A stretch of 50,158 nucleotides of DNA from Rhodocyclaceae bacterium (GCA_028687645.1 JAQTZQ010000009.1:1-50158), one strand, 5' to 3'; positions 7,757 to 17,000 are shown, counted from the stretch's first letter. Made by a program: numbers and translations. The notes: generated from the letters alone by a model not told the origin.

Positions 7757-10383
7757 CGACGCTTCGCGATCTGGACTATCAAAGCCGCGTACTAACAAGG
7801 CTGGACGACTATCTGGCTGAACTTTCGGCGCAAAAGAGGAAGGCTGACAAAATATGGGCAGCCAATGCTGAAGAAACCGATCCAGACCTGATCCGGCCTG
7901 TACCGGATTTTCCGTTGAAGACGTGGGATGCCTTGAAGTCAGCCGGAAAAATACCCGAGTCACGGCAGGGGATTCCTTATTCCTCCCGCCTCGATGGTAT
8001 TGGCCGAGCCATACCGAATATCGTTTTCAAAGTGCCGACGGGTGGCGGCAAAACATTGTTGGCGGTGGCTTCTTTGGCCAAGATTTTTGGGCGGTATTTG
8101 GGTCGCCATCAGGGTTTCGTACTCTGGATTGTGCCAAATGAGGCGATCTATGCGCAGACCAAGCGCCAACTGATTGACCGTCAGCACCCTTACCGGCAGA
8201 TGCTCGATGTGCTTTCGGGCAATGCGGTACGAATCCTGGAAAAGGACGATCAGATTGATGCGCGCGACGTTGAAAGCAACCTTTGCGTGATGTTGTTGAT
8301 GCTGCAATCCTCAAACCGTGAGAACAAAGATTCGCTGAAGATGTTCCGTGACCGAGGCGACGTGCACGGGTTTTTCCCTCCCGAAGGCGATCAAGCGGCG
8401 CATGCCGAAGCGGTCAGGCAAACGTCGAATCTTGATATCTATGACTTGGAAGGTGCGGCGTATGCCTGGCCGCAGGTCAAGGATTCTTTGGGCAATGCCT
8501 TGCGCCTGATTCGCCCGGTGGTGGTCATGGATGAGGGGCATAAGGCGGTTTCTGATCTGGCCTTTGCCACGCTTTATGGCTTTAACCCTTGTTTTGTGCT
8601 GGAGCTAACGGCGACACCGAAAGATGTTGCCGCATCCGCCGGCAAAAACCCAAAGCCCGCGCGTTACTCCAATGTATTGGTGGAAGTCAAAGGCATTGAT
8701 CTTGACCGCGAAGGCATGATCAAGATGCCGCTCAATCTCGATGCGAGAGAGGCAGCCGATTGGCGTAATACGCTGGCAGCCGCAGTGAACCGCCTACGTG
8801 GGCTGGACGATGCTGCCCGGCAGCTGCAAGCGAATTGTGGCCGCTATATTCGTCCGATTTTATTGGTTCAGGTGGAACGCACCGGGATCGACCAAAGAGA
8901 TGGGACACACGTTCATGCGCTGGATGCCAAGGAATGGCTGATGACGGTGGGCGGCTTGGATGAGGCCGAAATCGCCATCAAAACAGCGGATACCAATGAC
9001 CTTGCCGCCCCTGAAAATCTGGATTTGTTGAGCCCAACCAACCGAGTCAGGGTCATTATTACCAAACAGGCCTTGCAGGAGGGCTGGGATTGCCCCTTTG
9101 CCTATGTACTTTGTGCCTTGGCGGCGAGCGCCAACCTTTCGGCCATGACGCAATTGGTTGGGCGCATTCTCCGCCAGCCACAGGCGCAGAAGACAGGCGT
9201 CGCCTCGCTGGACGAGAGTTATGTCATTACCCACCACGCCAATACTGGCGACGTGGTGAATGCCATCAAAAAGGGCTTGGAAGAGGATGGCATGGGCGAT
9301 CTGGTCAAGGAGATTCGCACCAGCGATCCTAACGCGCCAGCCGGGGCGCGCCCAGTACCAAGACGAAACACATTCGCCCGGACTGAAATCTATTTGCCGC
9401 TGGTGCTGCATGTAGCCGACGGCGAAATACGAGAACTGGATTACGAGCAAGACATTTTGTATGACCTCGACTGGCAGGGGCTGGATGTTTCTCCGTTGGT
9501 GGCGAAGATCCCGGATAACGCAGCAAGCGCTGAAAATCAGATGCGGCGCATCCGCTTGACTGACGGTGACGACGAACGGATTGTGGCCGAGGCCCTCAAT
9601 GCCACGCAGGAAACGCAGGTTTTCGATAGGCCTTACGCGGTTCGAATGGTTTCTGACATTGTGCCGAATGCGTGGCTGTCGCGTGAAATTGTGGGCAGCG
9701 TGATTGCCGGCCTTGAGGCTCGCGGGTTTAACCGGGCAAAACTAGGCAAACTCTCGGGTTTGATTGTCGAAGCTTTGCGTATGTGGCTCGGCGAACTGCG
9801 CAGCGCCAAGGGAGAAAGCTTATTTAGAAGCAAAGTGGCCAGTGGGCGGATTCAGTTTCGCTTGCGCACTGATAGCCACAATTGGCGGATGCCGTTTGAG
9901 GCTGAAACCTACCAGCCGCAGGGGGCACCTCAACTGATTGGCCAGCAGGGTAATTCTCTGGACAAAAGCTTGTTTTCACCGATCTACCAGGGCGATTTTT
10001 CCAGCCAGGACGAGCGCGATATTGCGGTTTATCTGGATGGCAATAACGCCCTGACATGGTGGCACCGTAACGTTGCCCGCTCACACTACGCAGTGCAAGG
10101 TTGGCGCCGCGAGAAGATTTATCCCGATTTTATTTTTGCATCTCAGCGTGATACAGACAAAGAGCGGATGGTGGTACTGGAAATGAAAGGCAAACACCTT
10201 GCCGGTAACGACGATACCGAATACAAGGCAGCCGTTTTACGCTTGATGAGCGAAGCCTTTGCGGTCGAGCAGGTTACGCACGTAGGCGAGCTTGCAATGG
10301 TCGTTAGCGACGGTAGAACGGTTGAATGTGATCTGGTGCTGATGCCTGAATGGCCGACCCGATTACCTACTTTTATTGGCTGA
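7753..10383 (+). CDS. res: Type III restriction enzyme helicase-endonuclease subunit (Res)
   Basis: A protein of about 876 residues if started at the TTG at 7753, which overlaps the toxin stop (TTGA) and gives TTLRDLDYQSRVL, the usual beginning of Res proteins. The frame is open further upstream but only within the toxin gene. Superfamily 2 helicase motifs are present: PTGGGKT at 95-101, DEGH at 260-263, LTATP just after, and QLVGRILRQ at 467-475. The C-terminal endonuclease follows the PD-(D/E)xK pattern: Asp792 in YPDFIF, then Glu810 and Lys812 in LEMKGK. Res translocates or switches along DNA after Mod recognition and cuts when two sites are oppositely oriented. All motifs look intact, so restriction is probably active. 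Confidence 0.92.
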   Translation: MTTLRDLDYQSRVLTRLDDYLAELSAQKRKADKIWAANAEETDPDLIRPVPDFPLKTWDALKSAGKIPESRQGIPYSSRLDGIGRAIPNIVFKVPTGGGKTLLAVASLAKIFGRYLGRHQGFVLWIVPNEAIYAQTKRQLIDRQHPYRQMLDVLSGNAVRILEKDDQIDARDVESNLCVMLLMLQSSNRENKDSLKMFRDRGDVHGFFPPEGDQAAHAEAVRQTSNLDIYDLEGAAYAWPQVKDSLGNALRLIRPVVVMDEGHKAVSDLAFATLYGFNPCFVLELTATPKDVAASAGKNPKPARYSNVLVEVKGIDLDREGMIKMPLNLDAREAADWRNTLAAAVNRLRGLDDAARQLQANCGRYIRPILLVQVERTGIDQRDGTHVHALDAKEWLMTVGGLDEAEIAIKTADTNDLAAPENLDLLSPTNRVRVIITKQALQEGWDCPFAYVLCALAASANLSAMTQLVGRILRQPQAQKTGVASLDESYVITHHANTGDVVNAIKKGLEEDGMGDLVKEIRTSDPNAPAGARPVPRRNTFARTEIYLPLVLHVADGEIRELDYEQDILYDLDWQGLDVSPLVAKIPDNAASAENQMRRIRLTDGDDERIVAEALNATQETQVFDRPYAVRMVSDIVPNAWLSREIVGSVIAGLEARGFNRAKLGKLSGLIVEALRMWLGELRSAKGESLFRSKVASGRIQFRLRTDSHNWRMPFEAETYQPQGAPQLIGQQGNSLDKSLFSPIYQGDFSSQDERDIAVYLDGNNALTWWHRNVARSHYAVQGWRREKIYPDFIFASQRDTDKERMVVLEMKGKHLAGNDDTEYKAAVLRLMSEAFAVEQVTHVGELAMVVSDGRTVECDLVLMPEWPTRLPTFIG

Positions 10384-10514
10384 ACGTGCTCAGCACAATG
10401 ATGCCGCTCCAAAGACGTCGCTGATACTCGTCAAGATCCATCATCCTTTTTTAATATTGATGGGAAACATAGAGGTTTTCACTTGTCGAATCCGCACTAT
10501 TCGGAGTGCATCAC
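10384..10514 (+). other. Intergenic region between res and the ChaN-like gene
   Basis: 131 bases without a gene. Two short inverted repeats are visible. CCATCA and TGATGG flank a T-rich loop at about 10439-10465, which might be a weak terminator. CGAAT and ATTCG at about 10486-10500 sit just before the GGAG ribosome-binding site of the next gene. No convincing sigma-70 promoter could be fixed. Confidence 0.3.
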
Positions 10515-11744
10515 ATGCTAAAAATGACTTTAAAAACCTTTTACATCGCTTGTCTGCTAGTCGGCACCGGGGTCGCGGTTGCCGCTTTGGCGACTCGCCA
10601 GGCGCCGGCTGAACCGCCGACGCCGGCCTATTGCACGGAGGGTGGCAACTGGCTGTCGCTCGGCACGATACCGCCCAAGCCAACCAGCATTCAGGAAATT
10701 GTCGCCAATGCCACCAAACAGGATGTGGTGCTGCTCGGCGAGCAACACGACCTTGAAGACCATCACCGCTGGCAGCTGCAAATGCTCTCCGCCCTGCACG
10801 CGCAGCGCCCGGAGATGGTCATCGGTTTCGAGATGTTCCCGCGCCGGGTTCAGCCGGTGCTCGATCAGTGGGTGGCCGGTTCGCTGACTGTGCCAGAGTT
10901 TTTGAAGCAGGTGGAATGGGACAAGGTGTGGAGCTTCCCGCCGCACATTTACATGCCTTTATTTGAGTTTGCGCGGATCAACAAAATCCCCATGCGGGCG
11001 CTCAATGTGGATAAAAAGCTGACGCGCCAGGTGGCCGAGAAAGGTTGGGAGAATGTCCCGGAAGAAGCGCGCGAAGGCATAGGCCGCCCGGCGCCGGCGC
11101 TTCCTGAATACCTTGAATTTTTGCGTGAGATTTATCAAATGCACGAAAAAAATTCGCACGCCCATGGCGGCAAAAAGGCGCCATCTGCAGACGCCGGCTT
11201 CAAGGGCTTCGTTGATAGCCAACTGACCTGGGATCGTGCCATGGCTGAGGCGCTGAGTCTGGAAGTCAGTCAGGATGGCCGCAAAAACCCGACACTGGTG
11301 GTCGGCATCATGGGCAGCGGTCACATTCGTTATGGCCATGGCGTGCCGCACCAACTTGGCTACCTGGGCGTGCCCAAAGTCGCCAGCCTGCTGCCGGTTT
11401 CTTTGGCCGGCGAATGCCGCCATCTTGAACCCGGCCTCGCTAGCGCAGTGTTCACCTTGCCCAATAAGCCAATACCGCCAAGCGAACCACCGCGCCTGGG
11501 TGTGGCGCTGGAAGATGCAACGCAAGGCGTGAAAATCAGCGCCGTGACCGCCGGCAGTCTGGCCGAAAAAACCGGACTACGCGCCGGTGACCGGATTATT
11601 GAAATCGCCGGACGCCCAGCCAGCGGGAGCGGCGATGCGGTCGCAACCATCCGCCGCCAGCCACCTGGCACTTGGCTCCCGCTGCGCATTGCACGCGGTG
11701 ACAGCCAGCTTGATCTCGTCATCCAATTCCCCGCCAAACCATGA
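10515..11744 (+). CDS. ChaN-like haem/iron-regulated protein with C-terminal PDZ domain
   Basis: About 409 residues from the ATG at 10515, chosen because GGAG at 10503-10506 is well spaced; a GTG at 10506 is possible. The N-terminus has a hydrophobic export or anchor segment (FYIACLLVGTGVAVAAL) with no clear lipobox. The central domain carries LLGEQHDLEDHH and VIGFEMFPR, hallmarks of the ChaN family, whose studied members are haem-binding lipoproteins. A region rich in His and Lys (HEKNSHAHGGKK) may bind metal or haem. The C-terminal 90 residues form a PDZ domain (GVALEDA, then GLRAGDRIIEIAG), giving peptide binding or oligomerisation. Its stop overlaps the next gene (ATGA at 11741-11744), so ChaN-PDZ, peptidase and SOUL protein are likely one periplasmic operon. 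Confidence 0.85.
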   Translation: MLKMTLKTFYIACLLVGTGVAVAALATRQAPAEPPTPAYCTEGGNWLSLGTIPPKPTSIQEIVANATKQDVVLLGEQHDLEDHHRWQLQMLSALHAQRPEMVIGFEMFPRRVQPVLDQWVAGSLTVPEFLKQVEWDKVWSFPPHIYMPLFEFARINKIPMRALNVDKKLTRQVAEKGWENVPEEAREGIGRPAPALPEYLEFLREIYQMHEKNSHAHGGKKAPSADAGFKGFVDSQLTWDRAMAEALSLEVSQDGRKNPTLVVGIMGSGHIRYGHGVPHQLGYLGVPKVASLLPVSLAGECRHLEPGLASAVFTLPNKPIPPSEPPRLGVALEDATQGVKISAVTAGSLAEKTGLRAGDRIIEIAGRPASGSGDAVATIRRQPPGTWLPLRIARGDSQLDLVIQFPAKP

Positions 11745-13807
11745 ACCTCTTATATTTTCGCCACCCCGCCGGATTTCTGCTCGGCCTGTTGTTTTGCGCT
11801 GCCAGCGCCTTCAGTGCGACTGATCCGGACCTGCTGCTCGACGTTTCGCTTGATCCACAGTCCCGACAATTCAAGGCCAGCGCCGAGTTGCAACTAACGG
11901 CACGCAGTTTCCGTTTTCTGCTGCATGAATCCTTGCATGTGACCCGCGCCCTGGTCGGCGATCAAATGGTCACCACAGAACGCAGTGGTGGCCCCAAGGG
12001 TTACAAGCAATGGAATATTCACCTGACCAAGGCCAATCAGAAGGTCGTCATCCACTATGAAGGGCAGTTGCCGGCGCTTGAACGCGACCGCGATCACCGC
12101 AGCGTACTCGGCGGCATGCCGCCGATGGCCGCCCCCGAGGGCAGTTTTTTATCCTCCGGCAGCGGCTGGTATCCACGCCCGGCTGATTTGTTCTCCTATC
12201 GGGTCAAACTCGCCGTTCCTTACGGTCAACGCGCTTTAGTGGCCGGAAAACGCCTTGCCGAAAGCGTCCCGACAGGCGCTGGAGAGAGCTATCGGGCGAG
12301 CTTTGAATTCACCCAGCCAAGCGATGGCATCGACCTGATGGCCGGGCCGTGGGTGGTGCGTGAAAAGACCGTCAAGCGTGGTGCCCAACCGCCACTCCAC
12401 CTGCGCACCTTCTTCCCGGCGGATCTCGACGCCCTCCCCGGCCTGGCGCAAGCCTATCTTGACGACACCGCAACCTACATCGCCCGTTACAGCCGCGACA
12501 TCGGCGCCTATCCATACAGCGAATTTTCCATCGTCGCCAGCCCGCTGCCCACCGGCTTTGGCATGCCGACGCTGACCTATCTCGGGGCCGAGGTTTTGCG
12601 CCTGCCCTTCATCCGCAAAACCTCGCTCGGCCATGAAATTTTGCACAACTGGTGGGGCAACGGCGTTTATGTCGATTACGAGCGCGGCAACTGGTCGGAA
12701 GGTTTGACCACCTTCATGGCCGACTACGCTTACAAGGAAGACGAATCGGCTACTGCCGCCAGCGACATGCGCCTCGCCTGGCTACGCGATGCCGCCGTTT
12801 TCGCCGGCGAAAAACCCGGCTCATTGCGCGACTTTCGCTCACGCGCCAACGCCGCCGGTGCCACCGTTGGCTACGGTAAGTCAGCGATGGTCTTCGTCAT
12901 GCTGCGTGATCGGCTGGGCAAAAAGGTGTTTGACCAAGGCATCCGCAACTTCTGGACCGCACAGCGCTTCAAAGTGGCCAGTTGGGACGACTTGCAGGCG
13001 GCTTTTGAAAGCGCTTCAGGGGAAAAGCTTGGCAGCCTCTTCGCCCCCTGGCTTGATCAGCAAGCCTTGCCGGCGGTCAGCATTGCCCACGCTGAAAGCA
13101 GTCGCAGCGGCAAACAGCACCTACTCAATCTCACCTTCAACAAACAGGATGCCAACCTACCCTTGCGCCTGCCGCTTGAAATCAAGGGTGCCGGCAAACG
13201 TCAAACGCATTGGGTAGACCTCGCCGCCAGCAGCAACAGCGCCACGCTCAAGCTTGCCTTTAAACCACAAAGCCTGCGCCTTGACCCGGAAATGCGCGTC
13301 TGGCGCCGGCTCGAAGCCAGCCAACTACCGCCGATCCTGCGCCAGTGGATGGCCGCCAAAGCACCGCTGCTGATCAATGTTGCCCGCGCGCCAGAAGCAA
13401 ATGTTGCGGTCAACGCGCTTTCCGAGCGTATTTTTGAGCTCAGCCCCAAGCCGCTCGCCGCCGACCAGCTCACCACCGCCCTCAAGGGCAAAGCCCCGGT
13501 TTTGCTGGCCGGCACGCATGCCGAAATCGATCAAGCTTTGGCCAGCGCCGACCTGCCTGCGCGTCCGGCCAGTTTGCGGGACAAAGGCAGTGCTCAGGTC
13601 TGGACCATGGCGGACAAACCCTTCCAGCTAGCCATCATCTCGGCACGCGACGCGGCAGCCCTCAACGCCCTGCAACGCGGACTGCCCCACTACGGCGGGC
13701 AAAGCTGGCTAATTTTTGACCAGGGGCGCGCCGTTGGCAAAGGCATCTGGCCGGCCAGCATCCCTGAAATAGCCATCCTCAGTGCCGCCCCCAAGGACAA
13801 AAAATGA
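11741..13807 (+). CDS. M1-family (gluzincin) metallopeptidase, exported
   Basis: A 688-residue protein with a signal peptide (FLLGLLFCAASAFSATDP). Zinc-binding HEILH is at residues 298-302 and is followed by NWWGNGVYVDY and GNWSEG, whose Glu320 is the expected third ligand. This group resembles M1 aminopeptidases, but the usual substrate-recognition motif GxMEN upstream of the zinc site is replaced by GFGMPTLTY, so free amino-terminus recognition may differ. The C-terminal 300 residues look beta-rich and carry no second catalytic motif. It overlaps the flanking genes by ATGA on both sides. Two USS-like repeat copies lie within it (12220-12250 and 13403-13435). It probably acts in the periplasm; substrate unknown. 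Confidence 0.87.
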   Translation: MNLLYFRHPAGFLLGLLFCAASAFSATDPDLLLDVSLDPQSRQFKASAELQLTARSFRFLLHESLHVTRALVGDQMVTTERSGGPKGYKQWNIHLTKANQKVVIHYEGQLPALERDRDHRSVLGGMPPMAAPEGSFLSSGSGWYPRPADLFSYRVKLAVPYGQRALVAGKRLAESVPTGAGESYRASFEFTQPSDGIDLMAGPWVVREKTVKRGAQPPLHLRTFFPADLDALPGLAQAYLDDTATYIARYSRDIGAYPYSEFSIVASPLPTGFGMPTLTYLGAEVLRLPFIRKTSLGHEILHNWWGNGVYVDYERGNWSEGLTTFMADYAYKEDESATAASDMRLAWLRDAAVFAGEKPGSLRDFRSRANAAGATVGYGKSAMVFVMLRDRLGKKVFDQGIRNFWTAQRFKVASWDDLQAAFESASGEKLGSLFAPWLDQQALPAVSIAHAESSRSGKQHLLNLTFNKQDANLPLRLPLEIKGAGKRQTHWVDLAASSNSATLKLAFKPQSLRLDPEMRVWRRLEASQLPPILRQWMAAKAPLLINVARAPEANVAVNALSERIFELSPKPLAADQLTTALKGKAPVLLAGTHAEIDQALASADLPARPASLRDKGSAQVWTMADKPFQLAIISARDAAALNALQRGLPHYGGQSWLIFDQGRAVGKGIWPASIPEIAILSAAPKDKK
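12220..12250 (+). repeat. USS-like repeat copy 2
   Basis: Exact core TTACGGTCAAC, then GCGCTTT; the distal tract is AAAA. Inside the M1 peptidase gene. Confidence 0.6.
13403..13435 (+). repeat. USS-like repeat copy 3
   Basis: Core GTTGCGGTCAAC (one change), then GCGCTTT and distal ATTTTT at the standard spacing. Inside the M1 peptidase gene. Confidence 0.7.
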
Positions 13808-14454
13808 AACGCAGCGCAACGCTCATCCCTCTGATTTTTGGCCTGTTCTGGACGGCTCCCCTGATGGCTACTGAAGAACCCAATTTTGAATCACTGCGCA
13901 AGGAAGACAACCTTGAAATCCGCCGCTATGCGCCCGTAATCATCGCTGAAACCCTCGTCGACGGCGACATGGACAGCGCCTCTAACCAAGGCTTCAGGCG
14001 AATTGCTGATTACATTTTTGGCAACAATCAAAAAGCCAGCATTGCCATGACCGTGCCGGTCGTCATCGAAGCTGAAGCCGCGTCAGAAAAAATCGCCATG
14101 ACCACCCCGGTCAGCATCGAGCCACAGAATGCTGACGGCAGCAAAATGGCCGGCGCGCAGCGCTGGCGCATCCACTTCGTCATGCCCAGCCAATACACCC
14201 TCGCCACTCTGCCCAAACCACTCAACCCGCAAGTCCAACTGCGCGAGATTCCGGGCAAGACGTTTGCTGCATTGACCTATTCCGGCATCAACACCGAAAG
14301 CACGGTGCAGGAAAAAACCGAGCAATTGCACAACTGGCTCAAGGCGCAAAAACTGGAACTCATCGGCAAACCCCAACTCGCCCGCTACAACCCGCCCTGG
14401 ACCCTGCCTTTTTTGCGCCGCAACGAGATATTGCAGGAGATCAAAGCCGATTAG
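13804..14454 (+). CDS. SOUL-family haem-binding protein, exported
   Basis: A 216-residue protein with a signal peptide (LIPLIFGLFWTAPLMATEEP). The mature part shows SOUL/HBP features: LEIRRYAPVIIAET near the start, GFRRIADYIFGNN, paired IAMTVPVV and IAMTTPVSIE, then WRIHFVMPSQY and FAALTYSG. SOUL proteins bind haem or tetrapyrroles non-covalently; the bacterial role is poorly defined. Its position after a ChaN-like haem-binding protein, with an ATGA overlap to the peptidase, suggests a periplasmic function connected with haem or haem-protein turnover, though this is only inferred from context. A strong terminator follows 25 bases downstream and closes the operon. Confidence 0.9.
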   Translation: MKRSATLIPLIFGLFWTAPLMATEEPNFESLRKEDNLEIRRYAPVIIAETLVDGDMDSASNQGFRRIADYIFGNNQKASIAMTVPVVIEAEAASEKIAMTTPVSIEPQNADGSKMAGAQRWRIHFVMPSQYTLATLPKPLNPQVQLREIPGKTFAALTYSGINTESTVQEKTEQLHNWLKAQKLELIGKPQLARYNPPWTLPFLRRNEILQEIKAD

Positions 14455-14479
14455 GTAGCACTTACCGAACTCCGCCTTT

Positions 14480-14509
14480 AGCCGGGTGGCTTTTTACCCG
14501 GCTTTTTTA
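14480..14509 (+). terminator. Rho-independent terminator after the SOUL gene
   Basis: Perfect 8-bp stem AGCCGGGT / ACCCGGCT with an 8-base loop, followed by TTTTTT. It lies 25 bases after the SOUL stop and closes the three-gene operon. Confidence 0.88.
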
Positions 14510-14539
14510 CGCCGGACACCTGACGGATGCCCGTGAGCG

Positions 14540-14573
14540 GTTGCGGTCAACCGCGTTTTTCCGTCGATTTTTT
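14540..14573 (+). repeat. USS-like repeat copy 4
   Basis: Core GTTGCGGTCAAC, then CGCGTTTTT and distal GATTTTTT. Intergenic, after the SOUL operon terminator. This 285-bp gap (14455-14739) holds only the terminator and this copy. Confidence 0.75.
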
Positions 14574-14739
14574 CAAGCTCAAACTTCAGCATGCCGGCAC
14601 TGGTATCTGCGCCCAAACCCAGGAAGAACAGCAGGTCAGGCTGCTATATTATTGTTGCCTGACGGCCTATTGATGCCCAGCCAGACAGTAACAACAAGGC
14701 CACCTCGCCGCTTCAATTTAAATTTATTAGCAAAAGCCC

Positions 14740-16062
14740 ATGTTTGTCCTTGACAAAAAATCGTCACACTCACCGCCAGAGACTCGTCCGGCTTTTATTC
14801 GCATGCCTGGCCTGCAAACTTTTTTCCTTTGCTGGGTCATGTCAGCCAGTCTCTTGCTGCTCTCTGGATGCGGCAATCTTGCCCGACTAGCGGCAGATAT
14901 TCGTGAAACCGGGGATCGACTCAGGGTGGTGTCAGGGCGTATTGATGCCCCGGTTTGCAAGGATTGCGAGATTGTTATCGCGGTTTCGGCTGACGATCGG
15001 GCGCTGGAAATCCACAACTATCGGGTTTTCGAGCGCTCGGGAAATTTCCGTTTGGCCGCTTTGCGTGACTCAAGGTTTTTAATTGCCTTTCAGGACTTGA
15101 ATCGTGACTTCTCGTATCAGCCGAACGAGCCAGCGGTCTGGCACAAACTTTCAGAAAGCACCATCAAGGCGGGCGATGTCAGTAACGTCAAAATCATTTT
15201 ACGTGAGGCCAGCGATCAACCGGTGCCGCCAACCCTGGCACGACTTTTTGACCTGAGAGGAAGTTCTCTCGGCAAAATTGATGTGCGCGTTGGCGAAGTG
15301 CTTGGGCTTGATGATGAACACTTCAGCCCTGAATCTGCAAGCATGGGCATGTGGGAGCCGATCGGCTTCATGAAATCTGGTCGAGCCGGGATATTTTTCC
15401 TTGAACCTTATGATCCCGCCAAAATCCCGGTGCTTTTTGTTCATGGCATCAATGGCACACCGCGCAGTTTCGCGACCATGATCCAGGGGCTTGATCGCCG
15501 GCGCTTTCAGCCCTGGGTTCTCAATTACCCGAGTGGACTAGACTTGCGGGCGCTCGGAGATGGGCTGGTTGGCATCTTGGCGGAGTTGCGCCACCGTTAC
15601 AAATTCAAAACCATGCATTTCGTGGCGCACAGCATGGGGGGCTTGCTGGTTCGTGAATACTTGGCCGAATGTTCGCGCTCAAACGCCTGCGACTACGCCG
15701 GCAACTTCGTTTCGATTTCCACCCCTTTTGGTGGCGTGGCCAGCACTGCGGTATGGATCGACTATGCGCGAGTCGTCATGCCCGTCTGGCGAAACCTTGT
15801 GCCGGACGGCCCATTCCTGAGTGAACTTTTCATTCGCCCGCTGCCGACCGGAGTGCGCCAAACCCTGTTGGTCAGCTACAACAACACATCGCGATTAAGT
15901 CGCGAAAGCGGGGATGGCGTCATACCGCTTGAAAGCCAGTTAAGAATCGAAGCACAGCGGCAGGCAGTGACCGTACGTGGCTTCAATGAAGATCACGCCA
16001 GCATCCTGCAAAACAGAGAGGCTATCGAAGAGATCAATCAGGCACTGCTCGGAAATTTTTAA
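14740..16062 (+). CDS. Lipase-like alpha/beta hydrolase lipoprotein
   Basis: A 440-residue protein. A hydrophobic segment ends in the lipobox LLSGC, about 45 residues in, so the true start may be a later ATG (14803 or 14839); none has a clear ribosome-binding site, and 14740 is the longest option. After a roughly 180-residue N-terminal region of beta character comes an alpha/beta hydrolase fold: oxyanion-region motif VLFVHGINGTPRSF, nucleophile elbow AHSMGG with Ser298, acid region SGDGVIPLES and the histidine in NEDHASIL. It looks like a membrane-anchored esterase or lipase of the triacylglycerol-lipase/PGAP1-like group. It stands alone between terminators and repeat copies. Substrate not predictable. 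Confidence 0.85.
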   Translation: MFVLDKKSSHSPPETRPAFIRMPGLQTFFLCWVMSASLLLLSGCGNLARLAADIRETGDRLRVVSGRIDAPVCKDCEIVIAVSADDRALEIHNYRVFERSGNFRLAALRDSRFLIAFQDLNRDFSYQPNEPAVWHKLSESTIKAGDVSNVKIILREASDQPVPPTLARLFDLRGSSLGKIDVRVGEVLGLDDEHFSPESASMGMWEPIGFMKSGRAGIFFLEPYDPAKIPVLFVHGINGTPRSFATMIQGLDRRRFQPWVLNYPSGLDLRALGDGLVGILAELRHRYKFKTMHFVAHSMGGLLVREYLAECSRSNACDYAGNFVSISTPFGGVASTAVWIDYARVVMPVWRNLVPDGPFLSELFIRPLPTGVRQTLLVSYNNTSRLSRESGDGVIPLESQLRIEAQRQAVTVRGFNEDHASILQNREAIEEINQALLGNF

Positions 16063-16085
16063 TCACTGGGATTCATGGCTCAAAG

Positions 16086-16119
16086 TATTACGGTCAACCG
16101 CAAAAAACCGCATTTTTTT
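16086..16119 (+). repeat. USS-like repeat copy 5
   Basis: Exact core TTACGGTCAAC, then CGCAAAAAA and TTTTTTT. Here the tracts can pair as a hairpin. Intergenic, 24 bases after the lipase-like gene. Confidence 0.75.
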
Positions 16120-16207
16120 GCGCAGATCCCGCTGAAAATGCAAGGCAAGGCCGGAACGATCTGGCGCCTCGCAACTCTCATTGATCCACCAACGACGAGC
16201 AACTGCT

Positions 16208-16930
16208 TTGAACCCCACAGTGACCACCACGCTGATCAATGCCGATTTCTCCCAGCAAGTGGTCATGCCGCCCGCCCGCGACAATGACTGGGTTGCATCC
16301 CCCTGCGCTGGCGTCTGGCGACATCAATTGGATCGCATCGGTAATGAAATCGCACGCGCCACCAGCATCGTCAGGTATTCGCCCGGTGCGCAGTTCAGCC
16401 CGCACACCCATGACGGCGGTGAGGAGTTTCTGGTTTTGCAAGGCACGTTCTCTGACGAAAATGGTGACTATCCAGCCGGCACCTACGTCCGGAATCCGCC
16501 GGGCAGCAGACACACACCCTTTACCCGGGATGGCTGCACGATTTTTGCCAAGCTTTGGCAGTTTTCACCCGGCGACAGGCAAGCGGTCAAAATCGATACC
16601 TCTGCCACGGAGTGGCGACCCGGCCTGGTGCCGGGCCTTTCAGTCATGCCATTACACGAGTTCGACGGCATCAGCAGTGCGCTGGTTAAATGGGCGCCAC
16701 ACACCCATTTCAGCCCACATGTTCACCCAGGCGGTGAAGAAATTTTGGTGCTGCAGGGTGTATTCCGCGACGAACACGGCGAATATCCCGCTGGCACCTG
16801 GCTGCGCAGCCCTCGCTGGAGCAAACATACGCCGTTCACCGGCACCGAGGGCGCCATCATTTATGTCAAAGTTGGGCATCTGGGTGCGCCGTTGTTGCAA
16901 CCCCGGCCAGCTCAAGTCTTGATTCCTTAG
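16208..16930 (+). CDS. Double cupin-domain protein, ChrR-like
   Basis: About 240 residues with two near-identical cupin halves. Each has the metal-binding pattern SPHTHDGGEE or SPHVHPGGEE, then FLVLQGTFSDENGDYPAGT or ILVLQGVFRDEHGEYPAGT, and a closing His in RHTPF or KHTPF. Such bicupins resemble the C-terminal domain of ChrR anti-sigma factors but here lack the N-terminal zinc-binding anti-sigma domain, so a regulatory role cannot be assumed. The start is uncertain. The frame is open from a TTG at 16181; the TTG at 16208 gives MNPTVTTTLINADFSQQVV, which matches usual cupin N-termini, and no ATG lies in the right place. It converges with uspA, with 68 bases between stops that hold a repeat copy. 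Confidence 0.8.
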   Translation: MNPTVTTTLINADFSQQVVMPPARDNDWVASPCAGVWRHQLDRIGNEIARATSIVRYSPGAQFSPHTHDGGEEFLVLQGTFSDENGDYPAGTYVRNPPGSRHTPFTRDGCTIFAKLWQFSPGDRQAVKIDTSATEWRPGLVPGLSVMPLHEFDGISSALVKWAPHTHFSPHVHPGGEEILVLQGVFRDEHGEYPAGTWLRSPRWSKHTPFTGTEGAIIYVKVGHLGAPLLQPRPAQVLIP

Positions 16931-16967
16931 TTGGACGCTGATCGATTTCTCGGAGCAACGCAGGGTT

Positions 16968-17000
16968 GTTACGGTCAACCCGCTTTCCATGGACTTTTTT
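16968..17000 (+). repeat. USS-like repeat copy 6
   Basis: Exact core GTTACGGTCAAC, then CCGCTTT and distal TTTTTT. Between the convergent cupin and UspA genes; the last bases overlap the UspA stop codon. Confidence 0.75.

Noticed and set aside
16099-16121. CGCAAAAAA / TTTTTTTGCG hairpin as a normal terminator
   Set aside because: It is part of a repeat copy, the stem is mostly A-T pairs and no separate T-run follows, so termination is doubtful.
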